Source: Lacisediminihabitans sp040549465 (lineage in GTDB: Bacteria > Actinomycetota > Actinomycetes > Actinomycetales > Microbacteriaceae). Taken from it: a stretch of DNA of 64,000 bases. The stretch is taken from the NCBI RefSeq assembly GCF_040549465.1, contig NZ_JBEPTL010000013.1:1-64000 (forward strand). The letters run 5' to 3'. The notes beneath the pieces are model-generated. The model had not been told where the DNA came from. It did no database searches and saw nothing but the letters and a program-made list of their open reading frames with translations. This document shows, piece after piece, positions 32,569 through 41,730 of the stretch. The translations under genes were made by a program, and so were the position numbers. Numbering within the stretch: the stretch's first letter is position 1; each line of letters opens with the position of its first letter.

Positions 32569-32907
32569 GTGCCCACAATCGTCGTCGAGGTAATGCCCAA
32601 AGCCGAACTGCTTGACCCCCAGGGCAAGGCAGTCGCAGGGGCGCTCACCCGACTCGGCAAGACCCAGTTCAGCGCTGTGCGCATCGGCAAACGCTTCGAG
32701 GTGACAGTCGACGGCGAGGTCACGGATGCCGTGCTCGCCGCGGTCACCGGCCTCGCGAACGACATGTTCTCCAACTCCGTGATCGAAGACGTCGTCTCGA
32801 TAACGGTGCTCAACTCGGTCGCTGCGCCTGTCGAAGCTGCGCCTGTCGAAGCTGAGCCTGTCGAAGCTGAGCCTGTCGAAGCGGCCTCCTCAGCGGTCGC
32901 GTCATGA
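32569..32907 (+). CDS. purS: Phosphoribosylformylglycinamidine synthase subunit PurS
   Basis: Small structural subunit of the three-part FGAM synthase (PurSQL). The first 80 or so residues (PTIVVEVMPKAELLDPQGKA through NDMFSNSVIEDVVSI) are the PurS domain. It then has a tail of about 25 residues, APVEAAPVEAEPVEAEPVEA, encoded by four 15-bp tandem copies of a dispersed repeat. PurS normally ends without such a tail. GTG 32569 follows GGAG. Its stop overlaps purQ by 4 bp. Confidence 0.94.
   Translation: MPTIVVEVMPKAELLDPQGKAVAGALTRLGKTQFSAVRIGKRFEVTVDGEVTDAVLAAVTGLANDMFSNSVIEDVVSITVLNSVAAPVEAAPVEAEPVEAEPVEAASSAVAS
32821..32880 (+). repeat. Four 15-bp tandem repeats at the 3' end of purS
   Basis: GCTGCGCCTGTCGAA occurs twice (32821-32850) and GCTGAGCCTGTCGAA twice (32851-32880). 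The unit is read in frame as (A/E)PVEA. The same unit occurs inverted inside purC at 5888-5903. Confidence 0.9.
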
Positions 32908-33602
32908 CCAGCATCGGCGTCGTCACCTTCCCCGGTTCGCTCGACGACCGCGACGCACAGCGCGCCATCCGTCTGGCCGGAGCGACGCCGATCGCCCTCT
33001 GGCACGGGGAGCACGACCTTAGGGGCGTCGATGCGATCGTGCTGCCCGGCGGGTTCAGCTACGGCGACTACCTGCGCTGCGGTGCTATCGCCAGTTTCTC
33101 GCCGATCATGAGCGAAGTCATCGACGCCGCGGCCAAGGGGATGCCGGTGCTCGGCATCTGCAACGGTTTCCAGATGCTCGCCGAGGCGCACCTGCTGGCG
33201 GGTGGGCTCATCCGCAATGCCCACGGCAGCTTCATCTGCCGCGATCAGAAATTGCGAGTGGAGAACACCTCGACGGCCTGGACCAACGAGTTCGACGACG
33301 GTGCGGAGATCACCATCCCGCTGAAGAACGGCGAAGGCGGTTTCATCGCCGACGCCGAGACCATCGCGCGCCTCGAGGGCGAAGGCCAGGTGGCGTTCCG
33401 CTACCTCGAGGTGAACCCGAACGGTTCGATCAACGACATCGCCGGCGTCACGAATGAGCGCGGCAATGTGGTCGGATTGATGCCGCATCCGGAGCACGCG
33501 ACCGAGGAGGGCTTCGGCCCTGACACCGCTCTCGCCATGCGCAACGGTACCGACGGACTGAAATTCTTCACCAGCGCGATCCGATCGCTCGTCTCCGCCT
33601 GA
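32904..33602 (+). CDS. purQ: Phosphoribosylformylglycinamidine synthase subunit PurQ
   Basis: Glutaminase subunit of FGAM synthase, a class I amidotransferase of 232 residues. The nucleophile is Cys86 in VLGICNGFQML; the His/Glu pair is in LMPHPEHATEEGFG near the C-terminus. It begins MTSIGVVTFPGSLDDRDA, typical for PurQ. ATG overlaps the purS stop (ATGA). The synthetase subunit purL is not adjacent but lies 4.5 kb downstream. A 16-bp-period tandem duplication of CCGCCTGACTGTTTC (33595-33625) spans its stop codon. Confidence 0.97.
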   Translation: MTSIGVVTFPGSLDDRDAQRAIRLAGATPIALWHGEHDLRGVDAIVLPGGFSYGDYLRCGAIASFSPIMSEVIDAAAKGMPVLGICNGFQMLAEAHLLAGGLIRNAHGSFICRDQKLRVENTSTAWTNEFDDGAEITIPLKNGEGGFIADAETIARLEGEGQVAFRYLEVNPNGSINDIAGVTNERGNVVGLMPHPEHATEEGFGPDTALAMRNGTDGLKFFTSAIRSLVSA

Positions 33603-33625
33603 CTGTTTCGCCGCCTGACTGTTTC
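33595..33625 (+). repeat. Short tandem duplication across the purQ stop
   Basis: CCGCCTGACTGTTTC is present at 33595-33609 and 33611-33625 (period 16). The first copy carries the purQ TGA stop codon. Confidence 0.75.
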
Positions 33626-33684
33626 TCCACGGGTCTGTCTGTCCACCGCTCTGGTTCTCCACCGGTCGAAGGGAAAGAGGCACG

Positions 33685-34632
33685 ATGGCTCTGAGGAACC
33701 ACCGGGTTGCTGTGCTCGTGCTCGAGGGCGCGAAGCCGCTCGACGTCGGCATCCCCGCGCAGGTGTTCACCAGCCGACCGAGCATGCCATACGAGGTGCG
33801 GGTGTGCGGCGCCGCAGCCGGAGCAGTGACCGGCGGCGACGGTCTCACCTATTACGTCGCCGAGGGGCTTGAAGCTCTGGAGCACGCTGACACGATCTTC
33901 ATCCCCGGCTACCGGGAGCCGGCGACCACGGAACCATCGGCGGTGGTCGTGGACGCTCTACGGGCGGCCCACCAGCGCGGAGCCCGCATCGCGGCCATCT
34001 CGACGGGGGCGTTCGCGCTGGCGGCGACCGGTCTGCTCGACGGTAAGCGGGCGACCACCCATTGGCACTACACCAGGGCTCTGGGCGTGAAGCACCCTCT
34101 CGTTCTGGTGGACGAGAATGTGCTCTTCGTGGATGAGGGCGACGTGCTCACGTCAGCGGGCGCGGCATCCGGCATCGACCTCTGCCTGCACCTGGTGCGG
34201 CGTGACCATGGCATCGGGCTCTCCAACCATGTGGCGAGGCGGCTGGTGGCCGCGCCCTATCGCAGCGGAGGGCAAGCGCAGTATGTTCCCCGCAGCGTGC
34301 CGGAGCCGCTCGGCGACCTGTTCGCGAGCACACGCGAGTGGGTACTGGAGCACATAGCCGAGAGGTTGACGCTCGAAGCACTCGCCCGCAATGCACGGGT
34401 GTCGGCACGCACCCTGTCGCGGCGTTTCCTGGAGGACACCGGATACACGCCGATGCAGTGGGTGCTCAGGGCACGGGTAGACCTGGCGCGCGAGCTCCTC
34501 GAGAGCAGCGGCCTGGGCGTGGAGCAGATCGCCGATCGCGTCGGACTCGGCACCGGCGCCAACCTGCGCCTGCACTTCCAGCGCATTCTCGGCACCTCGC
34601 CCACGGAGTATCGGCATACGTTCTCCGCCTGA
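33685..34632 (+). CDS. GlxA-type AraC regulator with DJ-1/PfpI-like domain
   Basis: A 315-residue regulator. Residues 1-190 form a glutaminase-like/DJ-1 domain (AVLVLEGAKPLDVGIPAQVF, IAAISTGAFALAATGLLDGKRATTHW in two blocks). The usual nucleophile Cys position reads IAAISTGAFAL, without Cys. Residues about 215-315 carry two AraC helix-turn-helix motifs (LEALARNARVSARTLSRRFL, GVEQIADRVGLGTGANLRLH). Effector unknown. It stands alone between purQ and the GAPDH gene, both on the same strand. Confidence 0.9.
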   Translation: MALRNHRVAVLVLEGAKPLDVGIPAQVFTSRPSMPYEVRVCGAAAGAVTGGDGLTYYVAEGLEALEHADTIFIPGYREPATTEPSAVVVDALRAAHQRGARIAAISTGAFALAATGLLDGKRATTHWHYTRALGVKHPLVLVDENVLFVDEGDVLTSAGAASGIDLCLHLVRRDHGIGLSNHVARRLVAAPYRSGGQAQYVPRSVPEPLGDLFASTREWVLEHIAERLTLEALARNARVSARTLSRRFLEDTGYTPMQWVLRARVDLARELLESSGLGVEQIADRVGLGTGANLRLHFQRILGTSPTEYRHTFSA

Positions 34633-34763
34633 ACGGGCTTTGGCGACATCCTTGCGGCCTGTGACGCATGCTCTGGCGGGATCATTGCGCACACTGTCAT
34701 TCAGGCCACTGTTGAGGAAGCATCCGGAGGCCGACGATGGAAGGCGGAACGAAAGGAAGCTCC

Positions 34764-35762
34764 ATGACTCGCATTGCCATCAACGGCCTCGGCCGTATCG
34801 GACGCAACACTCTCCGCGCACTCCTCGAGCGCGACAGCGACCTCGAGGTGGTCGCTGTCAACGACCTCACCGCCCCCGAGACCCTCGCCCATTTGCTCAG
34901 GTATGACAGCTCACTCGGCCGCCTCGGCCGCTCCGTCGAGGTCGACGGAACGGACCTCGTGGTCGACGGCCGCCGCATCAGGGTGCTCGCCGAACGCGAG
35001 CCTGCTGACCTTCCATGGGCAGAACTCGGAGTCGACGTCGTGCTCGAGTCCACCGGCCGCTTCACCTCGGCAGATGCTGCCCGCGCCCACATCCGCGCCG
35101 GGGCTAAGCGCGTGCTGGTGAGCGCTCCCTCCGATGGAGCCGACGTCACTCTCGCCTATGGCGTGAACACGGATGCCTACAACCCCGCCGAGCATGTGAT
35201 CATCTCGAACGCGTCGTGCACTACGAATGCGCTGGCTCCGCTGGCATCGGTGCTGGATGACCTGGCCGGTATCGAGCACGGCTTCATGACCACCGTGCAT
35301 GCCTACACACAGGAGCAGAATCTGCAGGACAGCCCGCACCGCGACCTGCGCCGCGCTCGCGCAGCCGGTGTGAACATCGTGCCGACCACAACCGGTGCCG
35401 CGAAGGCTATCGGCGTTGTGCTGCCAAACCTCGACGGCAAACTGTCCGGGGACTCGATCCGTGTGCCAGTCCCGGTCGGGTCGATCGTGGAGCTGAACAC
35501 GACGGTCTCCCGTGAGGTCACCCGCGAGGAGGTGTTGGCGGCCTACCGTTCAGCGGCGGACGGTGCGCTCGCGGGCATCCTCGAGTACTCCGACGAACCG
35601 CTGGTCTCCAGCGACATCACCGGCCAGCCGGGGTCGGCGATCTTCGACGCCGCACTCACCCGCGTCCATGGCACGCATGTCAAGGTGGTGGCCTGGTACG
35701 ACAACGAGTGGGGTTTCTCGAACCGCGTCGTTGACACGCTCGAGTTGCTCGCTCGCGACTGA
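34764..35762 (+). CDS. gap: Type I glyceraldehyde-3-phosphate dehydrogenase
   Basis: Oxidative phosphorylation of glyceraldehyde-3-phosphate in glycolysis, cytoplasmic tetramer. The 332-residue protein has the NAD motif INGLGRIGRNTLRAL, the catalytic Cys152 in SNASCTTNALAPL, VPTTTGAAKAIG and WYDNEWGFSNRVVD. Start ATG 34764 after AAGGAAG; an in-frame start 27 bp upstream is less likely. A long inverted repeat at 35790-35876 follows the gene and may end transcription. Confidence 0.95.
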   Translation: MTRIAINGLGRIGRNTLRALLERDSDLEVVAVNDLTAPETLAHLLRYDSSLGRLGRSVEVDGTDLVVDGRRIRVLAEREPADLPWAELGVDVVLESTGRFTSADAARAHIRAGAKRVLVSAPSDGADVTLAYGVNTDAYNPAEHVIISNASCTTNALAPLASVLDDLAGIEHGFMTTVHAYTQEQNLQDSPHRDLRRARAAGVNIVPTTTGAAKAIGVVLPNLDGKLSGDSIRVPVPVGSIVELNTTVSREVTREEVLAAYRSAADGALAGILEYSDEPLVSSDITGQPGSAIFDAALTRVHGTHVKVVAWYDNEWGFSNRVVDTLELLARD

Positions 35763-35789
35763 GCCCGCCTCGATCCTCTGCCATGTCCT

Positions 35790-35876
35790 GTGCCAAATGA
35801 AGGCACTCGTGGAGCGAGCCCCTGAATCTACGGGCAGCGATCATCCCGAAGGTCCACGATCCCCTTCATTTGGCAC
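35790..35876. terminator. 14-bp inverted repeat between convergent gap and sufU
   Basis: GTGCCAAATGAAGG (35790-35803) and CCTTCATTTGGCAC (35863-35876) are exact complements 59 bp apart. Immediately after, the decamer ACTGCCGAAC is repeated in tandem (35874 onwards). The repeat lies between the 3' ends of two convergent genes, so a bidirectional terminator or a REP-like element is likely. Confidence 0.5.
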
Positions 35877-35929
35877 TGCCGAACACTGCCGAACACTGCG
35901 GCACGACACTGCACTGTGCGGCGCGACCC

Positions 35930-36370
35930 TTACACGTCCACCCGCTGCAATGCATCCTCCAGCGCGACCCAGGCGAGCATGGCGCATTTGACCCTGGCGA
36001 CATAGCGCGAGACGCCGCCGAGCACGATCGCATCGCCGAGCAGTTCGTCGTCGCCCTGGAGTTCACCGCGCGAACGCATCAGTTCGCGGAACGCGTCGAT
36101 GCGTTCGCGCACCGCTGCCTCATCGAGGTCGATGACCAGATCGGAGAGCAGTGACGCCGACGCCTGCGAGATCGCACAACCGTGCCCTTCCCAACTGATC
36201 GACGCGATGCCTTGGTCTCCGACGTGCACCTGCAGAGTGATCTCGTCGCCGCAGGTCGGGTTGATCTGGTGCGACTCGGCGGCAGCGCCATCCGTCAGGC
36301 CGTGGCCGTGGGGCTTGCGGGAGTGATCCATAATCACCTCCTGGTACAGGCCTTCCAACCCGGAGCTCAT
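35930..36370 (-). CDS. sufU: Fe-S cluster assembly sulfur-transfer protein SufU
   Basis: A 146-residue zinc protein that takes persulfide sulfur from SufS. The three conserved cysteines are at 40 (NPTCGDE), 65 (GHGCAIS) and 129 (RVKCAML), and Asp42 in CGDE completes the zinc site. It starts MSSGLEGLYQEVIMDHSRKP, typical for the family. The start overlaps the sufS stop by 4 bp, so the desulfurase and its acceptor are translationally coupled. Confidence 0.95.
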   Translation of the reverse strand: MSSGLEGLYQEVIMDHSRKPHGHGLTDGAAAESHQINPTCGDEITLQVHVGDQGIASISWEGHGCAISQASASLLSDLVIDLDEAAVRERIDAFRELMRSRGELQGDDELLGDAIVLGGVSRYVARVKCAMLAWVALEDALQRVDV

Positions 36371-37689
36371 CGGCCAGCCCCAGAGGTACTGACCCCGAAG
36401 AACGTGCCGACACCGCGCACACCGTCGAGGAAGGCATCCACCTCGTCCGGCGTCGTATAGAGGTAGGCGCTCGCACGGGTCGTGGCCGTGGCGCCGAATC
36501 GTCGGTGCAGGGGTTGGGCGCAGTGATGGCCGACGCGGATGGCGATACCGAGGTCGTCGAGATACTGGCCGACATCGTGCGCGTGCACGCCATCGAACAC
36601 GAAACTGGCGAGCCCTGCGCGATCGACACCGGATGCCGGGCCGAGCACCCGCACGCCGGGGATCTGCTCGAGTCCCGTCACGAGTCGCTGGCCGAGCGCC
36701 GCCTCCCAGTCGTGGATGCGGTCCATGCCGACCGCGCTGAGGTAGTCGACGGCCGCGGCGAGCGCGATCGCCTGCGACACCCGCTGGGTGCCGGCTTCGA
36801 AGCGCTGCGGCGCGGGCAAAAACTCCGCCTTTTCGAGGGTGACCGTGGTGATCATGGAGCCGCCGGTGAGAAATGGCGGCATCGCGTCGAGCAACTCCGC
36901 ACGCCCGTAGAGCACACCGACACCGGTCGGGCCGAGCATCTTATGGCCCGAGAAGGCGGCGAAGTCCACATCGAGCGCCACCACGTCGAGGGGCCGATGC
37001 GGCGCGGACTGGCAGGCGTCGAGTACGACGAGGGCGCCGACGGAACGGGCGAGGGCCACCAGCTGCTCCACCGGGTTGATGGTGCCGAGAACGTTAGAGA
37101 TGTGGGTGAAGCAGAGCAGGCGGGTGCGTTCGCCGATGATCGCGGCCGCCTCATCCATCCGCAGCGTTCCGTCGTCGCCCAGGCCGATCACGCGCAGAGT
37201 CGCGCCGGTGCGGGCGGCCAGCTCCTGCCAGGGGATCAGGTTGGCGTGGTGCTCCATCTCGGTGACGACGATCTCGTCGCCCTCCGTGAGTCGAAAGCGC
37301 TCGGCGTCGGCGCCGCCTCGACCCAGGCTGGCGTTGGAGAAGGCGTAGGCGATGAGGTTGAGCGCCTCGGTCGCGTTGGAGGTCCAGACCACCTCGTTCT
37401 CGCGAGCGCCGATCAACCTGGCGACGGTGCCGCGGGCGTTCTCGAACAGCTCGGTTGCCTCGGCCGCCAGCGTGTGAGCGCCGCGATGCACGGCCGAGTT
37501 GCGGTGCTCGGCGAAGTCGCGCTCGGCATCCATCACCGACGTCGGTCGCTGCGACGTGGCTCCAGAGTCGAGATAGACCAGCGGATGCCCGTTCACCCGT
37601 TCTCGGAGGATCGGGAAGTCGGCCCGCAGACGTTCGACCTCGGCGAGGGTCAAGGCTGTGGTCACCGTCTGCTGTTCTGTGATGGACAT
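36367..37689 (-). CDS. sufS: Cysteine desulfurase SufS
   Basis: PLP-dependent desulfurase providing sulfur for Fe-S cluster assembly. The 440-residue protein has the PLP Lys250 in FSGHKMLGPTGVGVLYG, the catalytic Cys390 in RVGHHCAQPLHRRFG, and EMEHHANLIPWQ and HISNVLGTINPV in between. ATG 37689 follows GGGAAGAG; a TTG nine bases upstream is the alternative. It is divergent from purL. The region between them contains a large poly-G/poly-C block. Confidence 0.95.
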   Translation of the reverse strand: MSITEQQTVTTALTLAEVERLRADFPILRERVNGHPLVYLDSGATSQRPTSVMDAERDFAEHRNSAVHRGAHTLAAEATELFENARGTVARLIGARENEVVWTSNATEALNLIAYAFSNASLGRGGADAERFRLTEGDEIVVTEMEHHANLIPWQELAARTGATLRVIGLGDDGTLRMDEAAAIIGERTRLLCFTHISNVLGTINPVEQLVALARSVGALVVLDACQSAPHRPLDVVALDVDFAAFSGHKMLGPTGVGVLYGRAELLDAMPPFLTGGSMITTVTLEKAEFLPAPQRFEAGTQRVSQAIALAAAVDYLSAVGMDRIHDWEAALGQRLVTGLEQIPGVRVLGPASGVDRAGLASFVFDGVHAHDVGQYLDDLGIAIRVGHHCAQPLHRRFGATATTRASAYLYTTPDEVDAFLDGVRGVGTFFGVSTSGAGR

Positions 37690-37806
37690 ACTCGTCAACT
37701 CTTCCCGCGGCGCCCGCGTGCGCCTCCGTCAAGGCTACGCGCCTCATGGGGTGCAAGTACCGGCCGCAATACCGCCTTCCTGGGCAGCCCCGGTTGCGTT
37801 GCGCGG

Positions 37807-38015
<209 letters not shown>

Positions 38016-38109
38016 CAACAGCGCACGGAACGGAAGCAGCGAGACGCGTTGTGGCGCCCGGTAGAATTGGCCTATCCGGCACACCCTCGAACCAGGAGCT
38101 ATTACGCCC

Positions 38110-40476
38110 TTGAGCACCTCAGCCAGCCCGGCCACCTCAGCCAGCCCGGCCAGCCCGGCCACTCCCACAATTTCTGCCGCCGACACCGTCTCGAACGCCG
38201 CGGTCACCCCGGACAGGGAGCAGCCCTACGCTTCGCTCGGCCTCAAGGAAGACGAGTACCTCACAATCCGCGAGATTCTTGGCCGGCGCCCAACCAGCGG
38301 TGAACTCGCCATGTACTCGGTCATGTGGAGCGAGCACTGCTCCTACAAGTCGTCGAAGAACTACCTGCGCCAGTTCGGCACGAAGACCACCGAAAAGATG
38401 CGCAAGAACCTCATGGTTGGCATGGGTGAGAACGCAGGGGTCGTGGATGTCGGCCAGGGCTGGGCGGTCACCTTCAAGATCGAGAGTCACAACCACCCCT
38501 CCTACATCGAGCCTTTCCAGGGTGCTGCCACCGGGGTCGGCGGAATCGTTCGCGACATCATCTCGATGGGTGCCCGCCCGGTCGCCGTGATGGACGCTCT
38601 CCGCTTCGGCGCCATCGACGACCCCGACACCGCCCGTGTCGTGCACGGCGTCGTCGCCGGCATCTCGTTTTACGGCAACTGCCTCGGCTTGCCGAACATC
38701 GGCGGCGAGACCTGGTTCGACCCGGTGTACCAGGCCAATCCGCTGGTCAATGCGCTGGCCGTGGGAGTTCTGCGCCACGAAGACCTGCACCTGGCCAACG
38801 CCCGCGGCGTGGGCAACAAGGTGGTGCTGTTTGGTGCCCGCACCGGCGGGGACGGCATCGGCGGGGCATCCATTCTCGCGTCGGACTCGTTCAGCGCGGG
38901 CGGCCCGACCAAGCGACCCGCGGTGCAGGTCGGCGACCCCTTCGCCGAGAAGGTGCTCATCGAGTGCTGCCTCGAGCTGTTCCAGCAGGAGCTGGTGGAG
39001 GGCATCCAGGATCTCGGCGCTGCCGGCATCAGCTGCGCCACCTCCGAGCTCGCCTCCAATGGCGACGGCGGCATGTTCATCGAGCTGGAGAAGGTGCTGC
39101 TGCGCGACCCGACCCTCACGGCTGAGGAGATCCTCATGTCGGAGAGCCAGGAGCGAATGATGGCAGTGGTCACTCCCGAGAAACTCGCTGGATTTTTAGA
39201 AGTCACAGCGAAGTGGGATGTCGAGACCAGCGTGCTCGGTGAGGTCACCGACACCGGCCGCCTCATCATCAATTGGCACGGCGAAGAGATCGTGAACGTG
39301 GAGCCGCGCACCGTGGCCGTGGACGGCCCGGTGTACGACCGCCCGGTGGCCTACCCTGACTGGATCGACGCGCTGCAGCGCCACTCGGCATCCGCTCTCC
39401 CGCGCGCCGCATCGAGCGATGAGCTGAAGAGCCAGGCGGCAGCGCTGCTCGGCAGCGGCAACCTCGCCTCGAAAGACTGGATCACCAACCAGTACGACCG
39501 CTACGTCATGGGCAACACCGCCCTCAGCTTCCCCGACGACGGCGGCATGGTGCGGGTCGATGAGGAGTCTGGCCTCGGTTTCGCCGTCGCGACGGACGCC
39601 AACGGTCGCTACGCCCAGCTCGACCCTTATCGCGGCGCGCAGCTCGCCCTGGCCGAGGCCTTCCGCAACGTCGCGGTCACCGGCGCCACTCCCGTCGCGG
39701 TCTCGGACTGCCTCAACTTCGGCAGCCCGGAGAACCCGGAGGTCATGTGGCAGTTCTCCCAGGCTGTCGAAGGGCTGGCCGACGGATGCCTCGCCCTCGA
39801 GATCCCGGTGACCGGTGGCAACGTGAGCTTCTACAACCAGACCGGCGACGTGCCGATCCACCCGACACCGGTCGTGGCCGTCCTCGGCGTGATCGACGAT
39901 GTCGCCGATCGGATCCCCTCCGGCTGGCAGGACGAGGGCAACAACATCTACCTGCTCGGCGTCACGCGCGACGAGCTCGACGGCTCTGCCTGGGCTGGCG
40001 TCGTGCACGACCACCTCGGCGGGCACCCGCCGATCGTCGACTTTCCGGCGGAGCAGGCCCTCGCCGGGCTCATCAGGGCGGCCTCGAAGCAGAACATCAT
40101 CGCGTCGGCCCACGACCTCTCTGACGGCGGTCTCATCCAGGCGGTATCGGAGTCCGTGCTGCGCTTCGGCATCGGCGCGCGCCTCTGGATCAGCGAGATC
40201 ATGGAGCGCGACGGCGTGGATGCCACGGCCGCACTCTTCAGCGAATCCACCGCGCGCGCCATCGTCTCCGTTCCCCGCGAAGACGACGTGCGCTTCATCG
40301 GTCTCTGCGAGGGCCGCGGCGTGCCCGTGCTTCGCGTGGGGGTCACCGACGCTTCGCTCAACGGAGCGGCCGGCGCCCTCGAGGTTCAGGACCGGTTCAC
40401 CTTCACCCTCGAGGAACTCCGCGCCACGCACCGCGGGACTCTCGCGCAGCACTTCGGCCCGGTGATCGGCTACTAG
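38110..40476 (+). CDS. purL: Phosphoribosylformylglycinamidine synthase subunit PurL
   Basis: Synthetase subunit of the PurSQL FGAM synthase, 788 residues, normal for the small-type PurL. Signatures are MYSVMWSEHCSYKSSKNYL, FKIESHNHPSYIEPFQGAAT split near 115-140, FGARTGGDGIGGASILASDSF and PVTGGNVSFYNQT. The start is TTG at 38110 after AGGAGC. The first 30 residues are a low-complexity Ser/Ala/Pro stretch coded by tandem CAGCCCGGCCA units. No ATG or GTG lies between it and the conserved part. Confidence 0.96.
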   Translation: MSTSASPATSASPASPATPTISAADTVSNAAVTPDREQPYASLGLKEDEYLTIREILGRRPTSGELAMYSVMWSEHCSYKSSKNYLRQFGTKTTEKMRKNLMVGMGENAGVVDVGQGWAVTFKIESHNHPSYIEPFQGAATGVGGIVRDIISMGARPVAVMDALRFGAIDDPDTARVVHGVVAGISFYGNCLGLPNIGGETWFDPVYQANPLVNALAVGVLRHEDLHLANARGVGNKVVLFGARTGGDGIGGASILASDSFSAGGPTKRPAVQVGDPFAEKVLIECCLELFQQELVEGIQDLGAAGISCATSELASNGDGGMFIELEKVLLRDPTLTAEEILMSESQERMMAVVTPEKLAGFLEVTAKWDVETSVLGEVTDTGRLIINWHGEEIVNVEPRTVAVDGPVYDRPVAYPDWIDALQRHSASALPRAASSDELKSQAAALLGSGNLASKDWITNQYDRYVMGNTALSFPDDGGMVRVDEESGLGFAVATDANGRYAQLDPYRGAQLALAEAFRNVAVTGATPVAVSDCLNFGSPENPEVMWQFSQAVEGLADGCLALEIPVTGGNVSFYNQTGDVPIHPTPVVAVLGVIDDVADRIPSGWQDEGNNIYLLGVTRDELDGSAWAGVVHDHLGGHPPIVDFPAEQALAGLIRAASKQNIIASAHDLSDGGLIQAVSESVLRFGIGARLWISEIMERDGVDATAALFSESTARAIVSVPREDDVRFIGLCEGRGVPVLRVGVTDASLNGAAGALEVQDRFTFTLEELRATHRGTLAQHFGPVIGY

Positions 40477-40530
40477 TTTCCGGCGTCCGCTGGCGCTTCC
40501 GGCGAGTAGTGCGCGTCGGGCGTCCGGCAA

Positions 40531-40580
40531 TTGTCGCATCCAGTGGCCTCCGCACGTCCAGGCCACAGTTCGTGCCAGGT
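40531..40580. repeat. Dispersed imperfect-palindrome repeat, copy B
   Basis: TTGTCGCATCCAGTGGCC at the left and GGCCACAGTTCGTGCCAGG at the right are imperfectly complementary. The ends resemble those of copies at 31235 and 41569. It sits between purL and the next gene. Confidence 0.5.
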
Positions 40581-40647
40581 GACGGCTCGACTTTCAGGAC
40601 TGTGGAGAAACATTCCTCGGCGAGAGCCGAGATGCCAGGATCGTCGG

Positions 40648-41568
40648 ATGTCTCGCCGCCGCTCCCTCCCGCCGACGCTCGCTCAGCGTCCCTTCGCGAC
40701 GGCAGATGCGCTGACGAATGGATTGGGCGAGTGGCGTCTCCGAGCGGACGACCTCGCACGCCCGTTTCATGGCGTCCGGGTGACGCATCCATTTCTCCCG
40801 ACAGTGGACGGTCTCGCCTTCGCGTACGCGACTCTTATGCCGGCGGAACAATTCTTCAGTCATCTCACCGCCGCGCATCTCCTGGGCCTTCGACTCCCTG
40901 AACGCCCGGACCTGACCAGCCTGCACGTGAGCACGCCCGCTCCAGGCCGTGCACCGCGGCGGCGCGGCGTGATCGGACATCAACTTGCCACCAGCGTTCC
41001 TCTCGTAACCGTCGGCGGTGGACTCCGTTGCAGCGGGCCGGTCGCCACCTGGATCATGCTGGGCGCCACACTGTCGCTCGACGATCTCATCGTGATGGGT
41101 GACGGCCTGATCGGACGGCAGAATCCGCTCGCCTCGATGTCGGAACTCGAAGTCGCGGTCGCAGCCCAAGCTGGCTGTCCTGGGGCGTCGCGACTTCGCG
41201 AAACTCTCAGTCACCTACGTCCGCGAACCGATTCGGCACGAGAGACGATGTTGCGCTTGATGATCGTGCGGGCCGGGTTTCCCGAGCCGTTCGTGAATCA
41301 TGAGATTCGCAATGAGTACGGGGCCTTCGTCGCGCTGGGCGATCTCGCCTATCCGGAGTATCGCGTGCTGCTCGAATACGACGGCGGTGACCACCGCACC
41401 GACGAAAAGCAATTCCACCGCGACATCGACCGACTCGACGACGTGATGGAGTTGGGTTGGCGGGTCATCCGCGTCAACAAGAGCCTCATGGCACGACCGC
41501 CTTCGCTCTTCGGCAAGCTGCGGACGGCGCTGATCGCCGCTGGCTGGTCGGGCGCTAATCCATCCTGA
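40648..41568 (+). CDS. DUF559/Vsr-like endonuclease-fold protein, AbiEi-like N-terminus
   Basis: A 306-residue protein. The C-terminal 100 residues have a restriction-endonuclease-like (PD-D/ExK) outline: YRVLLEYDGGDHRTDEKQFH followed by RDIDRLDDVMELGWRVIRV, as in DUF559 and Vsr-type proteins. The N-terminal region (FATADALTNGLGEWRLRADD) recalls the winged-helix of AbiEi-type antitoxins. No toxin partner is adjacent. ATG 40648 (MSRRRSLPPT) is chosen; the frame opens further upstream through a repeat. Function unknown; many copies of such proteins occur in Microbacteriaceae (remembered). Confidence 0.65.
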   Translation: MSRRRSLPPTLAQRPFATADALTNGLGEWRLRADDLARPFHGVRVTHPFLPTVDGLAFAYATLMPAEQFFSHLTAAHLLGLRLPERPDLTSLHVSTPAPGRAPRRRGVIGHQLATSVPLVTVGGGLRCSGPVATWIMLGATLSLDDLIVMGDGLIGRQNPLASMSELEVAVAAQAGCPGASRLRETLSHLRPRTDSARETMLRLMIVRAGFPEPFVNHEIRNEYGAFVALGDLAYPEYRVLLEYDGGDHRTDEKQFHRDIDRLDDVMELGWRVIRVNKSLMARPPSLFGKLRTALIAAGWSGANPS

Positions 41569-41668
41569 CCTGCCACCAACCGTGGTGTGGATGCCGTCGG
41601 TCCACAACTATCACGCTCACCTGTCACTAACCGTGGTGTGGATGCCGTCGCGCCACCGTTTGTGACAA
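41569..41668. repeat. Two tandem copies of a dispersed imperfect-palindrome repeat
   Basis: AACCGTGGTGTGGATGCCGT is identical at 41578 and 41629 (period 51, identity continuing two bases further). The second copy reads CTGTCACTAACCGTGG at its left and CCACCGTTTGTGACAAG at its right, which are imperfectly complementary, as in a REP/MITE-like hairpin. A further local repeat, GGACCACAACnTACCG, follows at 41702-41737. Confidence 0.65.
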
Positions 41669-41730
41669 GCGACCGTTGCTGGGGCCTGTCGGGCGACCGG
41701 ACGGACCACAACCTACCGACGGACCACAAC

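Noticed and set aside
32821..32880. CRISPR-like array at the purS end
   Set aside because: Units are 15 bp, contiguous without spacers, and coding.
32523..33848. 441-codon minus-strand frame opposite purS and purQ
   Set aside because: Shadow of purSQ; its apparent STGSAS repeats are the reverse of the purS tandem repeat.
35790..35876. Possible tRNA or small RNA between gap and sufU
   Set aside because: No cloverleaf, anticodon arm or CCA end; only an inverted repeat and short tandem units.
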